The notes: a model not told the origin generated them from the letters alone. Numbered from the stretch's first letter, positions 1-8,720 are shown. The stretch is 64,000 nucleotides of DNA from Candidatus Melainabacteria bacterium (GCA_016212515.1 JACRFZ010000087.1:62001-126000); one strand, 5' to 3'. Program-made: numbers and translations.

Positions 1-1
1 T

Positions 2-1198
2 GAATTAAAGATCAAGCCGGTAGAAGCTCCAAGGATGAGCGACCTAGACAAATTCAACGAGGCCCCGGCAGCGGCACCCATGGGCGGGGGTCTGGGCGGC
101 GGCTTGGGCGGTGGTCTGGGCGGCGGCTTGGGCGGCGGTCTGGGCGGCGGCTTAGGCGGTGGTCTGGGCGGCGGCTTTGGAAACTTCCAGGCCGGTGCTT
201 CCGCTACCAACCTTCCACCGGTTAATCAGCCGACACCGGCTCCCGTGCAACCACAACCGCCGGTGCCTGCACCTATGCCGGTGCAAACTCCGGTACCCGG
301 TCCTCTGCCGCCACAAATGCCTCAGCAGATGCAATATCCGCCGCAACCCATACCCGGTCAACAGCCCATGGGATATCCACCTCAGCAGATGCAGTATCCG
401 CCCCAGCAAATGCAGTATCCACCTCAGCAGATGCAATATCCGCCTCAACCCATGCCCGGTCAGCAGCCCATGGGTTATCCACCTCAGCAGATGCAGTATC
501 CGCCCCAGCAGATGCAATATCCGGCCCAGCCTTATCCCCAGACCTCCATGCCGGAGCCCAAAATTCCGCTCGATTATCATCTCATCGACAAGCGAGCCAA
601 TATACTGCTGGGCACGCTTCTAAGAGAAGCGGGTCTAATCTCAGAACCCACACTGGAAGCCGCTCTCAAACTGCAGGAATTGGTGCGGGATGAGAAGCTG
701 ACCACGGAAAAAGCACCGGATGTATTGAAGCGCCTCCATGCCATGGGCGGCAGTATCGATCAATACCTCACCAAAGGCGATCTGGAAAAGCCGGCAGGCT
801 TACAGGCCGGCTCCAGGCAAGCCGTAGCCGGTCATGAACAAGCCCAGGCTCGACCACAAGCACCGGCTCAGGGCGGTCAACGAGATTTGAAAGGGGCTTT
901 CGATCTGTTGCAAAAGGCGCAACTTCTGACCGAAAGCGATTTGACCACAGCCGTCAACGTCCGCAAAAAGCACGGTGGCGATGTAGTGCAAATTTTGGAA
1001 GCAGCCGGAAAAGTACACAAGTCCACGGTAGAAGCAGCACTCACCAGTCTGCCCTTGATCCGAGAAGGGCTCATGAAAATCGAACAGGTAATCATGGCTC
1101 TCAACTATTGCGAGCGTATGAGAGTCGGTTTCGATGAGGCTCTCGATGAAATGGGTTGGCAGAACCCCCGCAAACTGCGCACCGACTTGCCATTGTAA
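2..1198 (+). CDS. Gly/Leu- and Gln/Pro-repeat protein with C-terminal helical modules (5' end probably outside window)
   Basis: No family recognised. The frame is open from base 2, and the first ATG (35) has no spaced ribosome binding site, so the true start is probably outside the window; if ATG 35 is used the product is 387 residues. Counting from that ATG, residues about 17-48 are GGGL repeats, 65-175 are Gln/Pro/Tyr repeats, and the C-terminal half holds helical modules beginning LGTLLREAGLI and ending DEALDEMGW. The same module occurs four times in the protein at 9407-10654. It resembles the N-terminal domain of GspE/MshE-type ATPases in pattern only. It lies 28 bp upstream of the HPt/REC/GGDEF regulator on the same strand, so the two may be co-transcribed and work in one signalling pathway. 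That functional link is inference. Confidence 0.75.
   Translation, partial: ELKIKPVEAPRMSDLDKFNEAPAAAPMGGGLGGGLGGGLGGGLGGGLGGGLGGGLGGGFGNFQAGASATNLPPVNQPTPAPVQPQPPVPAPMPVQTPVPGPLPPQMPQQMQYPPQPIPGQQPMGYPPQQMQYPPQQMQYPPQQMQYPPQPMPGQQPMGYPPQQMQYPPQQMQYPAQPYPQTSMPEPKIPLDYHLIDKRANILLGTLLREAGLISEPTLEAALKLQELVRDEKLTTEKAPDVLKRLHAMGGSIDQYLTKGDLEKPAGLQAGSRQAVAGHEQAQARPQAPAQGGQRDLKGAFDLLQKAQLLTESDLTTAVNVRKKHGGDVVQILEAAGKVHKSTVEAALTSLPLIREGLMKIEQVIMALNYCERMRVGFDEALDEMGWQNPRKLRTDLPL
83..180 (+). repeat. 24-bp tandem repeat coding for GLGG units
   Basis: A 24-bp unit (GGTCTGGGCGGCGGCTTGGG plus four bases) is repeated almost four times from 89 to 180 with third-position changes only, giving a Gly/Leu tract in the protein. 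The synonymous drift between copies suggests the amino acid pattern is kept by selection. Confidence 0.85.
319..540 (+). repeat. 21-bp tandem repeats coding for PQQMQYP units
   Basis: In-frame 21-bp units coding for seven residues (PQQMQYP) occur in two blocks, each preceded by a PGQQPMGYP variant, so there is also a longer-order duplication. The tract forms a Gln/Pro/Tyr-rich, probably disordered linker. Confidence 0.8.
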
Positions 1199-1226
1199 GG
1201 GGCGCAACAAAGCAGGATAGGCGGGC

Positions 1227-3350
1227 ATGGGAAAGCAAATTTTATTGGTAGACAGCGACCTGCAATTCGCCAAGCTGGTCGCATCCGTGCTGGAGGGGCG
1301 CGGTCATAAAATTGTGCAGGCGGACTCCCTGAAAGCAGCCGAAGCAGCCCTCAATAAACCGGAAACACCTTACGATCTTATGATCGTAGGTAGTCCAATG
1401 CCCCAGGGAGATGAACTGCATTGGATTTTAGAACGCCGCCGCAGCGGCATGATCACCAAATTGGTGCTGGTGGGCGAAAGTGGAAAGCATATCGAATCCC
1501 TGCGCACCAAAATCACTGCCGACCATGCAGTGGCGCTTTCAGTGCATAAACCGCTTATCCCTTACATTTTTGGAGCGCAAATAGACCGCACCATCGACGA
1601 TGATCGCTCGGAAGCGGCCGCTCAAAAAATGAAAGACTTCGAGACCATGTTCCTGGCTCTGGTTACCAAATATGCCAGGGTTTTGCCAAATCGCATCAAT
1701 GAACTGGCGGAGGCCATTGAACGGGCCAAGAATAATCCGGCCAGCACCGATCTCTCCGCGGAAGTGCGCGGCTTGGCCCACAAGATAAAAGGCACGGGCG
1801 GCTCTCTTGGATTTCGGCGGGTGTCGGAATTGATGGCTTACATCGAAGATGCAGCAGCCACTGTCCATGAGAAGCCGAAAGAAGAACAGCTAATCATCTG
1901 GGCTGAAGTAGATCGAAAACTGCTGGAAGTAAAGGAAGCAGGCGATTCTGAATGCCAGGAGATTAATGAGGCAGTGGCGGCATCGGGCTTGAAGCCTCAA
2001 CAAGCAACCCACAACCCGGCCATGACGCGCATTCTGGTTGTAGACGATGACCGCGGTTTTCTAGATATCGTCTCGGAATTAGGCAAGCAACGCTTGGTAG
2101 AAATCGTGCGTGCCTCAGGTTTGAAAGAAGCCCTGGAACAAGCCGTGGTCTACCCCCTGGACGCAGCCCTGATCAACGTCTTACCGGATCATCCGGAACA
2201 ATGTTTCGGACTGGCCAGGCAACTGAGAGAATTACCAGGATACGAGAACTTGCCACTGGCCTTCGTATCAGGACAGGCACTGGTGAAAAACATGGTAGAA
2301 GCGGCCCATGCCGGCGCCTCGCTTTACTTAGATAAACCGCTTGCTTCCGATGCCCTGGAAAAGGCCGTTCAGCATCTGGTCAATATCAGACAGGGTGGTC
2401 GCCCTCGTATTTTGATCTGTGACGACGATGAGTTTTTCTGCAATACGGTAGCACTGGTGTTGCGCAACGAAGGCATGATCGTGCGCATACTCAATGACCC
2501 ATCCAAAATTCTCGATACCATGCAGGAATATCCGCCCGAACTGCTACTCCTGGATGTGATGATGCCGGGAGTGACCGGCTTCGAAGTATGCCGCATGCTC
2601 CGGCAGATTCCCCGCTGGCAAGATTTGCCAATCATCTTTCTCACCGGTCAAACCGGTGTGGAAGCCAGGCTTGAAGCCTTCCGCTCCGGCGGCGACGACT
2701 ACCTGCCCAAGCCCGTGGTCAACGAAGAACTTCTGACGAGGGTGAAGGTGCGGCTGGATCGCTCCCGCATGCTCAAAGACCGCTCCGATAAAGACACCAC
2801 CACCGGCTTGCTCCTGCGTCGGGCTTTCTCTGAACAACTGGGTGCCATTCTGGCGGAAGCCCAAAGGTTGAAGACCACCTTCACCATTTGTCTTCTGGAT
2901 GTGGACCATTTCAAGAAAGTCAACGACACCTACGGACACCTGGCCGGAGACAAAGTACTGGCTGGACTGGGGCAACTTCTTTCCAGACGTTTTCGGGTGG
3001 ACGACTTGAGAGGACGCTGGGGCGGAGAAGAGTTTATGCTGGCTTTCCGGCGAGAAACCAAAGCAACCATGCATCTGGCTGTTGACCGCGTGCTGGAAGA
3101 ATTCCGCAACATGACTTTCACCGGCGATAAAGGAGAAGAGTTCCGCAACAGCTTTTCCGGCGGCATTGCCGAATACCCCCTGGACGGTGATTCGGTCTTT
3201 GAACTGGTAAAAGTAGCAGATGCCCGACTCTACCTGGCTAAAAGACGGGGTAGAAATCGCATCGTCATCGACGATGAAGAGGCGGAAGCGGAAGAAAAGA
3301 CAGCTCAGTCCAGCACTGCCGACGGTGCCATCCAGCCCAGCGGACGCTAA
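1227..3350 (+). CDS. Multi-receiver HPt / GGDEF response regulator (probable diguanylate cyclase)
   Basis: A 707-residue cytoplasmic signalling protein. Order: receiver-like domain (1-125), HPt domain (about 140-225, phosphoacceptor His185 in AHKIKGTGG), receiver-like domain (266-390), canonical receiver (392-515, DDD acidic pocket, Asp443 in LLLLDVMMPG, KP lysine), GGDEF domain (530-690) with an intact GGEEF active site at 599-603. An RxxD inhibitory-site motif (RVDD) sits five residues before GGEEF. The acceptor Asp is replaced in the first two receivers (Gly in DLMIVGSPMP, Asn in ALINVLPD), so only the third should be phosphorylated directly. By family knowledge the output is synthesis of cyclic di-GMP. 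No histidine kinase is adjacent, so the phosphodonor is unknown. An AGGATAGGCGGG stretch precedes the ATG. Confidence 0.93.
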   Translation: MGKQILLVDSDLQFAKLVASVLEGRGHKIVQADSLKAAEAALNKPETPYDLMIVGSPMPQGDELHWILERRRSGMITKLVLVGESGKHIESLRTKITADHAVALSVHKPLIPYIFGAQIDRTIDDDRSEAAAQKMKDFETMFLALVTKYARVLPNRINELAEAIERAKNNPASTDLSAEVRGLAHKIKGTGGSLGFRRVSELMAYIEDAAATVHEKPKEEQLIIWAEVDRKLLEVKEAGDSECQEINEAVAASGLKPQQATHNPAMTRILVVDDDRGFLDIVSELGKQRLVEIVRASGLKEALEQAVVYPLDAALINVLPDHPEQCFGLARQLRELPGYENLPLAFVSGQALVKNMVEAAHAGASLYLDKPLASDALEKAVQHLVNIRQGGRPRILICDDDEFFCNTVALVLRNEGMIVRILNDPSKILDTMQEYPPELLLLDVMMPGVTGFEVCRMLRQIPRWQDLPIIFLTGQTGVEARLEAFRSGGDDYLPKPVVNEELLTRVKVRLDRSRMLKDRSDKDTTTGLLLRRAFSEQLGAILAEAQRLKTTFTICLLDVDHFKKVNDTYGHLAGDKVLAGLGQLLSRRFRVDDLRGRWGGEEFMLAFRRETKATMHLAVDRVLEEFRNMTFTGDKGEEFRNSFSGGIAEYPLDGDSVFELVKVADARLYLAKRRGRNRIVIDDEEAEAEEKTAQSSTADGAIQPSGR

Positions 3351-3486
3351 GCAAGAGAACCGTCAGAAAATAAAATGCATGAGACCGCCCGGGTCTCTAA
3401 GAAGAAACCTGCCAAAACCACTAAACTCATGTAACGCGAGAAATTAATTCTGCTTGACGGCTAGAACGTAGATGCAGCAAGGCTTT

Positions 3487-3510
3487 CGTTTCGGGAAAAG
3501 TCTCGAAACG
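3487..3510. other. 10-bp stem hairpin of unknown role
   Basis: CGTTTCGGGA pairs with TCTCGAAACG around an AAAG tetraloop, with one G-U pair. No T-run follows on either strand, so it is not a classical intrinsic terminator. It may protect the 3' end of the upstream regulator mRNA. Confidence 0.45.
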
Positions 3511-3627
3511 CTGATGTAATATTTCGCAATTTCACTATTGTTACATTGGCAGTTCTTTCTCAAAGAGACCCTGGCAGCTTCAAATCAAGCCGAGGGGCGG
3601 CAAAGCCAGGAACCAGGAAAGGCAGAA

Positions 3628-3730
3628 ATTCAAATCAAAATCAATTCAAATTCAGTTCCAAATCAATTCAAAACCAATTCAAATTCAAATCAAAATCAAT
3701 TCAAATTCAATTCCAAATCAATTCAAAACC
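3628..3730. repeat. Pair of 48-bp direct repeats lacking G on the + strand
   Basis: Copies at 3628-3675 and 3683-3730 match at 47 of 48 positions (G3655 against A3710), with a 55-bp period. Each copy is itself made of CAAATTCAAATC-like steps. From 3626 to 3738 the + strand has a single G. Confidence 0.85.
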
Positions 3731-3740
3731 CAATCACAGC

Positions 3741-3770
3741 AAAAGAGGAAGCACCAGCAGGCGCTTCCTC
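3741..3770 (-). terminator. Intrinsic terminator of the TPR gene 3799-4335
   Basis: Read on the minus strand, GAGGAAGC and GCTTCCTC form a perfect 8-bp stem with a 10-base loop, followed directly by TTTT. It lies 29 bp after the stop codon of the minus-strand gene. Confidence 0.8.
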
Positions 3771-3798
3771 CTCTTTAAGTCTGGAAAGTCAGACGAAT

Positions 3799-4335
3799 TT
3801 ATTCGTCGTCATCATCGGAGCTGCGCTTGGTGGGAGCAGCAGTCTTCTGTTTGGTCTTCTGGTTATTTAATTGCATCTGATAAGCCTTCTGCTGGGCCAG
3901 TTGTTGAATGTACTTCTGCACATTATCAAACTGAGGGCGGAAGCGCTCACCAGCCCGGCCATATTCGAGCATGGCACCATTGTAATCTTTGGTTTGCATC
4001 AAAAGATTAGCCAGGTTGCCGTGGTAGTCACCGTTAGCCGGGTCGAACTGACAGGCTTTACGATAGTGGGCAATGGCCCCGGCAATATTACCGGTGGTGT
4101 AGAGATGATAGCCGTAGTTGTATTGCAAAACGGCATCATTTGGCTTCAATGCCACCAGGGTGGCAAAGGTTGCTCCCACATCCTTTGAGCGCCCCAGCTT
4201 CTGGTAGCAATCAAGCAAGCTTGTATAAATTGCTACTTTCCGCTCCAGGGGTCCTTCGGCGCGGACGGCGCTGAAACTGCCAAAGCTCAGAGAGGCAAGT
4301 ACAGCCAGCGTGGTTGTCTTCAAAACTAACTTCAT
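3799..4335 (-). CDS. Secreted TPR-repeat protein with acidic tail
   Basis: 178 residues. The N-terminal 26 residues are a signal peptide (MKLVLKTTTLAVLASLSF, cleavage after AVRA). Residues 30-140 contain about three TPR units (for example NAVLQYNYGYHLYTTGN-like and NGDYHGNLANLLMQTKDYN), which usually mediate protein-protein contacts. The tail is Lys/Gln-rich and ends in DDDDE. A GAGGAAG ribosome binding site lies six bases before the ATG. It is 12 bp downstream of the paralogue at 4348-5349, so the two are probably one operon ending at the terminator at 3741-3770. Partner unknown; the location is outside the cytoplasmic membrane by signal peptide. Confidence 0.85.
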   Translation of the reverse strand: MKLVLKTTTLAVLASLSFGSFSAVRAEGPLERKVAIYTSLLDCYQKLGRSKDVGATFATLVALKPNDAVLQYNYGYHLYTTGNIAGAIAHYRKACQFDPANGDYHGNLANLLMQTKDYNGAMLEYGRAGERFRPQFDNVQKYIQQLAQQKAYQMQLNNQKTKQKTAAPTKRSSDDDDE

Positions 4336-4347
4336 AACTTCCTCTCT

Positions 4348-5349
4348 TTACTGCTGACCGCGGTGGGCTTCAAGAACGGCATAAATCTTATTTTTATTCT
4401 CGTCAGTGGCTTCCTGTCTGCCGTAGCTGCCGTGATAGGTCTCGAACGCACCCCGCTTGGGCACGGCGTTTTCGATGAAGATCAGCCATTTGGAACCGGG
4501 CTTGGGCATTTTGTCGGGGCCAAAGGTCCAGCCGGCAGGCATTGTCGGTGTACCGACTTTGTCATGGAACTCATAACGAATGGGCAGTCGTTTGTTGAGG
4601 GGCGGACCATGCAAGATTTCATCTATGTGAAAAATGGCAATGGGCGGACGGAAGAAAGCAATGTCTCGTTCTTTTTCATAACCTTCGTAAGTACAGATGG
4701 CGATGAATTCGGAGTAGTGATGCAGGTTATCGTAAGAGAGGGTGTACTTAGACTTCTCGGAAACTTCCGATTGTTTAACGACATCGCGCTCAGGAATTAC
4801 CTGTTTGGCCGTGGGCTCATAATAGTGAACCTTGGACATATCGATATCGGGCTTTTCACCCGGCTTTTCAATTTTGATGGCCATGGCCGCCAGTTTCTCG
4901 TTCAAGAAAGCACTGTCGGCGTCTATTGTGTTCAGAGACTGTTTCAAAATTGGAATCGCTTCTTCATAGCGTCCCACACCGGCTAGCGACTGCCCGTACT
5001 CACCCTGCAAATGGGCTTTGGCAGCGGCGTCTGCCGCAAAAATAGCTTCTAAGGCGGCATGGGCTTCCGTCCAGTTTCTGGCCTTGGAAGCAGCCTGCAA
5101 AAGCCCATAATAAAGTTCAGGGGCTTTCACGTTTTGCGACACAGCTTTCTGGTACTTGGCAGTGGCAGTAGCCCAATCTTGCCGCTGGGCGGCCTTGAGA
5201 CCTTCCCGGGCCAGCTTTGTCACGGTGATGGAACCGAACTGTCCGGCATCGTCACCGGTCTCCGCGGCGGTCACCGGCACCGAAAAAGCCAGCGTAGCCA
5301 TAATTGCAAGAGCACCAACGGCCCTAATTGCTCTGGGTATCTTCATCAT
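4348..5349 (-). CDS. Secreted TPR protein, paralogue of 5772-6767
   Basis: 333 residues with a signal peptide (cleavage near VTAAE, residue 28-30). Residues 45-165 are TPR-like helical repeats. Residues 200-330 form a distinct globular domain with the run FRPPIAIFHIDEILHGPP and the end FETYHGSYGRQEAT. The alternation of hydrophobic strands suggests a beta-barrel such as a TIMP/netrin-like fold, but this is only an impression. It is closely similar over its whole length to the next gene upstream, so the pair arose by tandem duplication. Two consecutive ATGs are possible starts; a GAGG box sits five bases before the first. Function unknown. Probably co-transcribed with 3799-4335. Confidence 0.85.
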   Translation of the reverse strand: MMKIPRAIRAVGALAIMATLAFSVPVTAAETGDDAGQFGSITVTKLAREGLKAAQRQDWATATAKYQKAVSQNVKAPELYYGLLQAASKARNWTEAHAALEAIFAADAAAKAHLQGEYGQSLAGVGRYEEAIPILKQSLNTIDADSAFLNEKLAAMAIKIEKPGEKPDIDMSKVHYYEPTAKQVIPERDVVKQSEVSEKSKYTLSYDNLHHYSEFIAICTYEGYEKERDIAFFRPPIAIFHIDEILHGPPLNKRLPIRYEFHDKVGTPTMPAGWTFGPDKMPKPGSKWLIFIENAVPKRGAFETYHGSYGRQEATDENKNKIYAVLEAHRGQQ

Positions 5350-5771
5350 CTAACCTCGAAATATCCGTTTAAGACACTCAACTCGTATTTATCGGACCTA
5401 GAGCGTGTCACCAACTCCATACATAGCCCATTTTCCACGTTTCAGCACATTTATGCTACTTGACAGGGCATTATTGCCTGATTTTGCTAAAAAAAACTTT
5501 TAACAGCTTCCCCTGTGCAAACCCAAGTTCAATTTCCAAGCGAAGCTGATACTGCTCATAAAGCAGCATCTCTTGCCCGTGCCCACAGACTCCTAAGATG
5601 CAAACAGCAGGCAAACTGTTCCCACTGTCTAATCTGAGAATCAAAAAAATGCTGTCTCGGGGACGGGATGCAAATGCAAGTGGAAGTAATAGCGGAAAGC
5701 AGTCAAGCAATACGGCATTACTGGTTCTGAGAACGTTTCCCCTCTACTGCTGACTAGAGCGGGCTCCTATA
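5350..5771. other. Spacer between tandem paralogues with a decayed 3'-end remnant
   Basis: 422 bp. The right end (5741-5767) carries CCTCTACTGCTGAC followed by a GCGGGCTC stretch, an imperfect copy of the 3' ends of both paralogues including the stop codon context (compare 4341-4368 and 5772-5795). This looks like a leftover of the duplication. The rest has no coding features I trust; a 79-codon minus-strand frame at 5471-5710 lacks a ribosome binding site. Confidence 0.55.
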
Positions 5772-6767
5772 CTACTGCTGACCACGGTGGGCCTCGATAA
5801 TAGCGTAGATCTTATTCCGGTTCTCATCAGTAGCTTCCTGCCTGCCATAACTGCCGTGGTAGGTCTCGAAAGCACCGCGCTTGGGCACGGCATTCTCAAC
5901 GAATATCAGCCATTTAGAACCGGGTTTGGGCATCTTGTCGGAACTGAAGGTCCAGCCGGGGGGTATGGTCGGGCTACCGACTTTGTCATGAAATTCGAAT
6001 CGAATAGGCAGACTGCACAGGGGCGGACCTTTCAAAATTTCATCGATGTGAAATTTGGCAATGGGCGGGCGGAAGAAGGCAATATCCTTTTCCATTTCAT
6101 AGCCCTTATAAGTGCAGATACCGATGAATTCGGAGTAGTGATGCAGGTTGTCGTAAGTAAGAGCGTACTTAGAGTTCCCGGAGACGTCCGAAGGTTTGAC
6201 CACGTTCCGCTCGGGAATTGGCAGTTTGGCCGTTATCTCGACGTAGGGCACCTTGGTCATATCGATATTGGGCTTTTCACCGGGCTTTTCAATTTTGACG
6301 GCCATGGCCGTCAGCTTCTGGTTAAGGAAGGCGTTGTCGGCATCGATTGTGGCGAGGGCTTTGTTCAAAATTGGAATCGCTTCTTCATAGCGACCGACAC
6401 CGGCCAGCGACTGCCCGTACTCCCCCTGTAAATGGGCTTTGGCAGTAGCGTCTTCGGCAAAAATTGCTTCTAAGGCGGCATGGGCCTCCGTCCAGTTTCT
6501 GGCCCTGGAAGCCGCCTGCAAAAGCCCATAATAAAGTTCGGGGGCTTTCACGTTTTGCGACACGGCTTTCTGGTACTTGGCGGTGGCCGTGGCCCAGTCT
6601 TGCCGCTGGGCAGCCTTTAGCCCTTCTCGAGCCAGTTTGGTCACGGTAATGGAACCAAACTGCCCGGCATCGTCACCGGTTTCCGCGGCAGTCACCGGCA
6701 CAGACAAAGCCAGCGCGGCCACAACTGCCAGAGCACCAAAGGCTCTGATTGCTTTGGGTATCTTCAT
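5772..6767 (-). CDS. Secreted TPR protein, paralogue of 4348-5349
   Basis: 331 residues with the same layout as its neighbour: signal peptide ending near VTAAE, TPR-like helices at 45-165 and a C-terminal globular domain with FFRPPIAKFHIDEILKGPP and the end FETYHGSYGRQEAT. A GAGG box lies seven bases before the ATG. Differences from the paralogue cluster in residues 170-200 (the linker before the globular domain) and in a short stretch after KGPP, where this copy is two residues shorter. Those may be the parts that diverged in binding. No known function; conservation of both copies without frameshifts says both are maintained. Confidence 0.85.
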   Translation of the reverse strand: MKIPKAIRAFGALAVVAALALSVPVTAAETGDDAGQFGSITVTKLAREGLKAAQRQDWATATAKYQKAVSQNVKAPELYYGLLQAASRARNWTEAHAALEAIFAEDATAKAHLQGEYGQSLAGVGRYEEAIPILNKALATIDADNAFLNQKLTAMAVKIEKPGEKPNIDMTKVPYVEITAKLPIPERNVVKPSDVSGNSKYALTYDNLHHYSEFIGICTYKGYEMEKDIAFFRPPIAKFHIDEILKGPPLCSLPIRFEFHDKVGSPTIPPGWTFSSDKMPKPGSKWLIFVENAVPKRGAFETYHGSYGRQEATDENRNKIYAIIEAHRGQQ

Positions 6768-6980
6768 CTTCCAACCTCGAAAAATCAGCTAAAGAATATC
6801 GGCACGTTCGTCTGAGAACGAGAGCATGCCTGCAACTCCATCCCTAATTCATTCTCCACTTTGCATGACTTTCAGGCTAGTTGAAAGGGCAATGTCGCCG
6901 GACTTTTCGAAAAGAATCTTCTTAAAGCACGCCTCTGCCAGGTGCAAGAAGCCACGAGAGGGCCCCTCTATTGAAACTAG

Positions 6981-8714
6981 TTAGCGGTGACAAAAGGCAG
7001 CAATATCAGATTCAAAATTGCTCTTTTTAAGAGCCTCATCGCCGGCTGAGTTCTCCAGGCAATACCAGCCCGGCAAAGAGTCTGTCACTCCATAAAGCTT
7101 GAAGAAATGCTGACGCAAGAGCCCTCCCTCGGCATCGGGCACCCGGGCTAAGAGCTGCAAGCGCAAGCGTTGCCCCTTTCTGGTGTAAACCGGCATGAAA
7201 CGAGCCAGAACCAGTGCCGTCACACCGGCGGCCAGAAGACCCAGACCCCAGGGTCCGGCCGGCAGATAAGAGAGGGTGGCGGTGAGGAAGAGACCAAGCA
7301 CGGCCATGATCAGTCCAAGCACCGTGGCGGAGCTTCTGAAGGCTCCCGGTTTACCGAAAAAGACATCTTCATCCAGGATGAATTTTTCCATGTCGGAAAG
7401 TAGCTGGGTCAGTTTGTCTCCCGGGGCAAAGGGACTACCATCCGAACTAAGAAGGTGCTCGATCAAGCTTCGTTCAAATCCGGAAAGCAACTTGTACTGG
7501 GGGTCGGCACAGGCACCTTTGTGGAAGCGCAGCCGGCGCTCGCCGCCTTCCCCTTCCGTAACCACAATTTTCAAATAGCCACGGCAGGCCAGCTCAAGGG
7601 CGGCCAGAGGCAGACTGTCTTGCTCAGCCTTGCCTGACAAATGCCCGGTCAAGACCGCCGAAACTATAACCGGCGAGGGCAGCCTCTCAGAGCTTCCCCA
7701 CTCCGCCTCAGGCTTCGCAGACGCTGCCTGAGAGTTTGTTGACACGGCCTCAGAGTTTGTTGACCCTGCCTCTGGGCTAGACGCTAACTCAGGGTCTGAC
7801 GCCCCTGCCTCCGGGTTCACAAGCCCGGGCAGAGGTTGCACCTTGTAATTGAAACGAAAGCTCAGAAGGGCAAAGATTGTCAGGGCCGGCAGCAGGAAAA
7901 GCGGATACCAATCCACCATGAACTGCCCAGTTAGACGCAAGAAGCCGGGACGCTCCACAATACCGGCGGGAAGCTGAAAGACAGCCTCCACAGGAGTCTG
8001 CCTGGCCAGATTGGCAAGGCTTACCATAGCTAAATTGTTGTATTTGTCCAGGCGCATGCCGGAGATTCCAATCTGCTTCTCATTGGACACCATCTGCTCG
8101 CGGCCGTCCAGCAAGAAGACCTTCAACTTGCCGGCTTCCTTTTGCAGTGCCCGGGGAAAGGCAACCCGCATGGAAACATAGTTGGCGTTATAGGGACAAT
8201 CATGACCAGTGAGACTTAGTTTGAGCTGACTGTTCTCTTTGTTAAAAGTGAAGGCCCGCCGAAGCAAATACTCTACTTTGAACTCAGCCATGGTATCGCT
8301 GCCCTGACGGCCGCTACCGCGGGTAGAAATGCGCAGAACCACTTCTTTGGCTCCTTGCTTCAACTGAAAGTAAACTGGGCGCCCTTGACTCTGGCTGACC
8401 TTGATCAGGCGAAAGCCCAGATGATAGAGGGCGGCATCCTTGACGCCATCCTCACTGAGTCCGGTATAGGCGATGGGTATGCGCCGCTCGAAATAACGAC
8501 TGCCGTTATCCAGCTTGACTGAGATTGTTTCCCTTACATAACAGGTTGCACTTTCCTGCGCTTCCACTTCCGTATCAAGGGAAACGATTTCATCGGCAAA
8601 GGCTGCCCCGGCCAGGGATAGTAACAAGGCAAAACTGAACCACAGACTGAAAGCTAGATTTCGAAACCACTCAGTTTGCTTATTTGACAACTTCCAAAGC
8701 CCCATAAAAGACAT
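6981..8714 (-). CDS. DUF2207-like membrane protein
   Basis: 577 residues. An N-terminal signal or anchor segment (about 18-40, AFSLWFSFALLLSLAGAAFA) is followed by a beta-rich extracytoplasmic domain (45-250) that fits the DUF2207 pattern, a membrane segment near 265-285, an Ala/Ser/Glu/Pro-rich low-complexity linker (about 300-345), a second domain and two adjacent membrane segments (about 465-510) before a short C-terminal tail. The family is widespread and uncharacterised. The start ATG at 8714 is only just downstream of a TATAAT on the minus strand (8721-8726), so the mRNA could be nearly leaderless, or the ATG at 8705 could be used. Family assignment is from sequence pattern and moderately sure. 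Confidence 0.8.
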   Translation of the reverse strand: MSFMGLWKLSNKQTEWFRNLAFSLWFSFALLLSLAGAAFADEIVSLDTEVEAQESATCYVRETISVKLDNGSRYFERRIPIAYTGLSEDGVKDAALYHLGFRLIKVSQSQGRPVYFQLKQGAKEVVLRISTRGSGRQGSDTMAEFKVEYLLRRAFTFNKENSQLKLSLTGHDCPYNANYVSMRVAFPRALQKEAGKLKVFLLDGREQMVSNEKQIGISGMRLDKYNNLAMVSLANLARQTPVEAVFQLPAGIVERPGFLRLTGQFMVDWYPLFLLPALTIFALLSFRFNYKVQPLPGLVNPEAGASDPELASSPEAGSTNSEAVSTNSQAASAKPEAEWGSSERLPSPVIVSAVLTGHLSGKAEQDSLPLAALELACRGYLKIVVTEGEGGERRLRFHKGACADPQYKLLSGFERSLIEHLLSSDGSPFAPGDKLTQLLSDMEKFILDEDVFFGKPGAFRSSATVLGLIMAVLGLFLTATLSYLPAGPWGLGLLAAGVTALVLARFMPVYTRKGQRLRLQLLARVPDAEGGLLRQHFFKLYGVTDSLPGWYCLENSAGDEALKKSNFESDIAAFCHR

Positions 8715-8720
8715 GGCACA

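Larger units (their letters stand above)
3351..3798. other. Intergenic region with hairpins, a 48-bp repeat pair and a terminator
   Basis: 448 bp between the convergent genes ending at 3350 and 3799. It holds a small hairpin at 3381-3397 (GAGACC/GGTCTC) without a T-run, a stronger hairpin at 3487-3510, an A/C/T-only repeat pair (3628-3730) and the terminator of the minus-strand gene (3741-3770). Open frames cross it, but they read through the repeat and lack ribosome binding sites, so I do not call a gene. Confidence 0.7.
4348..6900 (-). repeat. Tandem duplication unit of about 1.42 kb
   Basis: The two genes at 4348-5349 and 5772-6767 match in coding sequence, and their upstream flanks also align: the ribosome binding site, a CAACTCCAT stretch (5412 and 6834 areas) and TTGA-AGGGCA (5460 and 6880 areas). 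The duplicated unit therefore included the promoter region. Homology fades in the flank, so the event is not recent. Confidence 0.75.

Noticed and set aside
152..580. His/Leu/Arg-rich minus-strand frame opposite the Gln/Pro repeats
   Set aside because: Shadow of the repetitive coding sequence on the opposite strand; codon use and composition follow the repeat.
3538..3870. Frames through the 48-bp repeat region (Asn/Gln/Phe/Lys-rich)
   Set aside because: The protein composition only reflects the A/C-rich repeat; no ribosome binding site, and it overlaps the 3' end of the minus-strand TPR gene.
5471..5710. 79-codon minus-strand frame between the tandem paralogues
   Set aside because: No ribosome binding site or recognisable feature; it falls inside the diverged duplication spacer.
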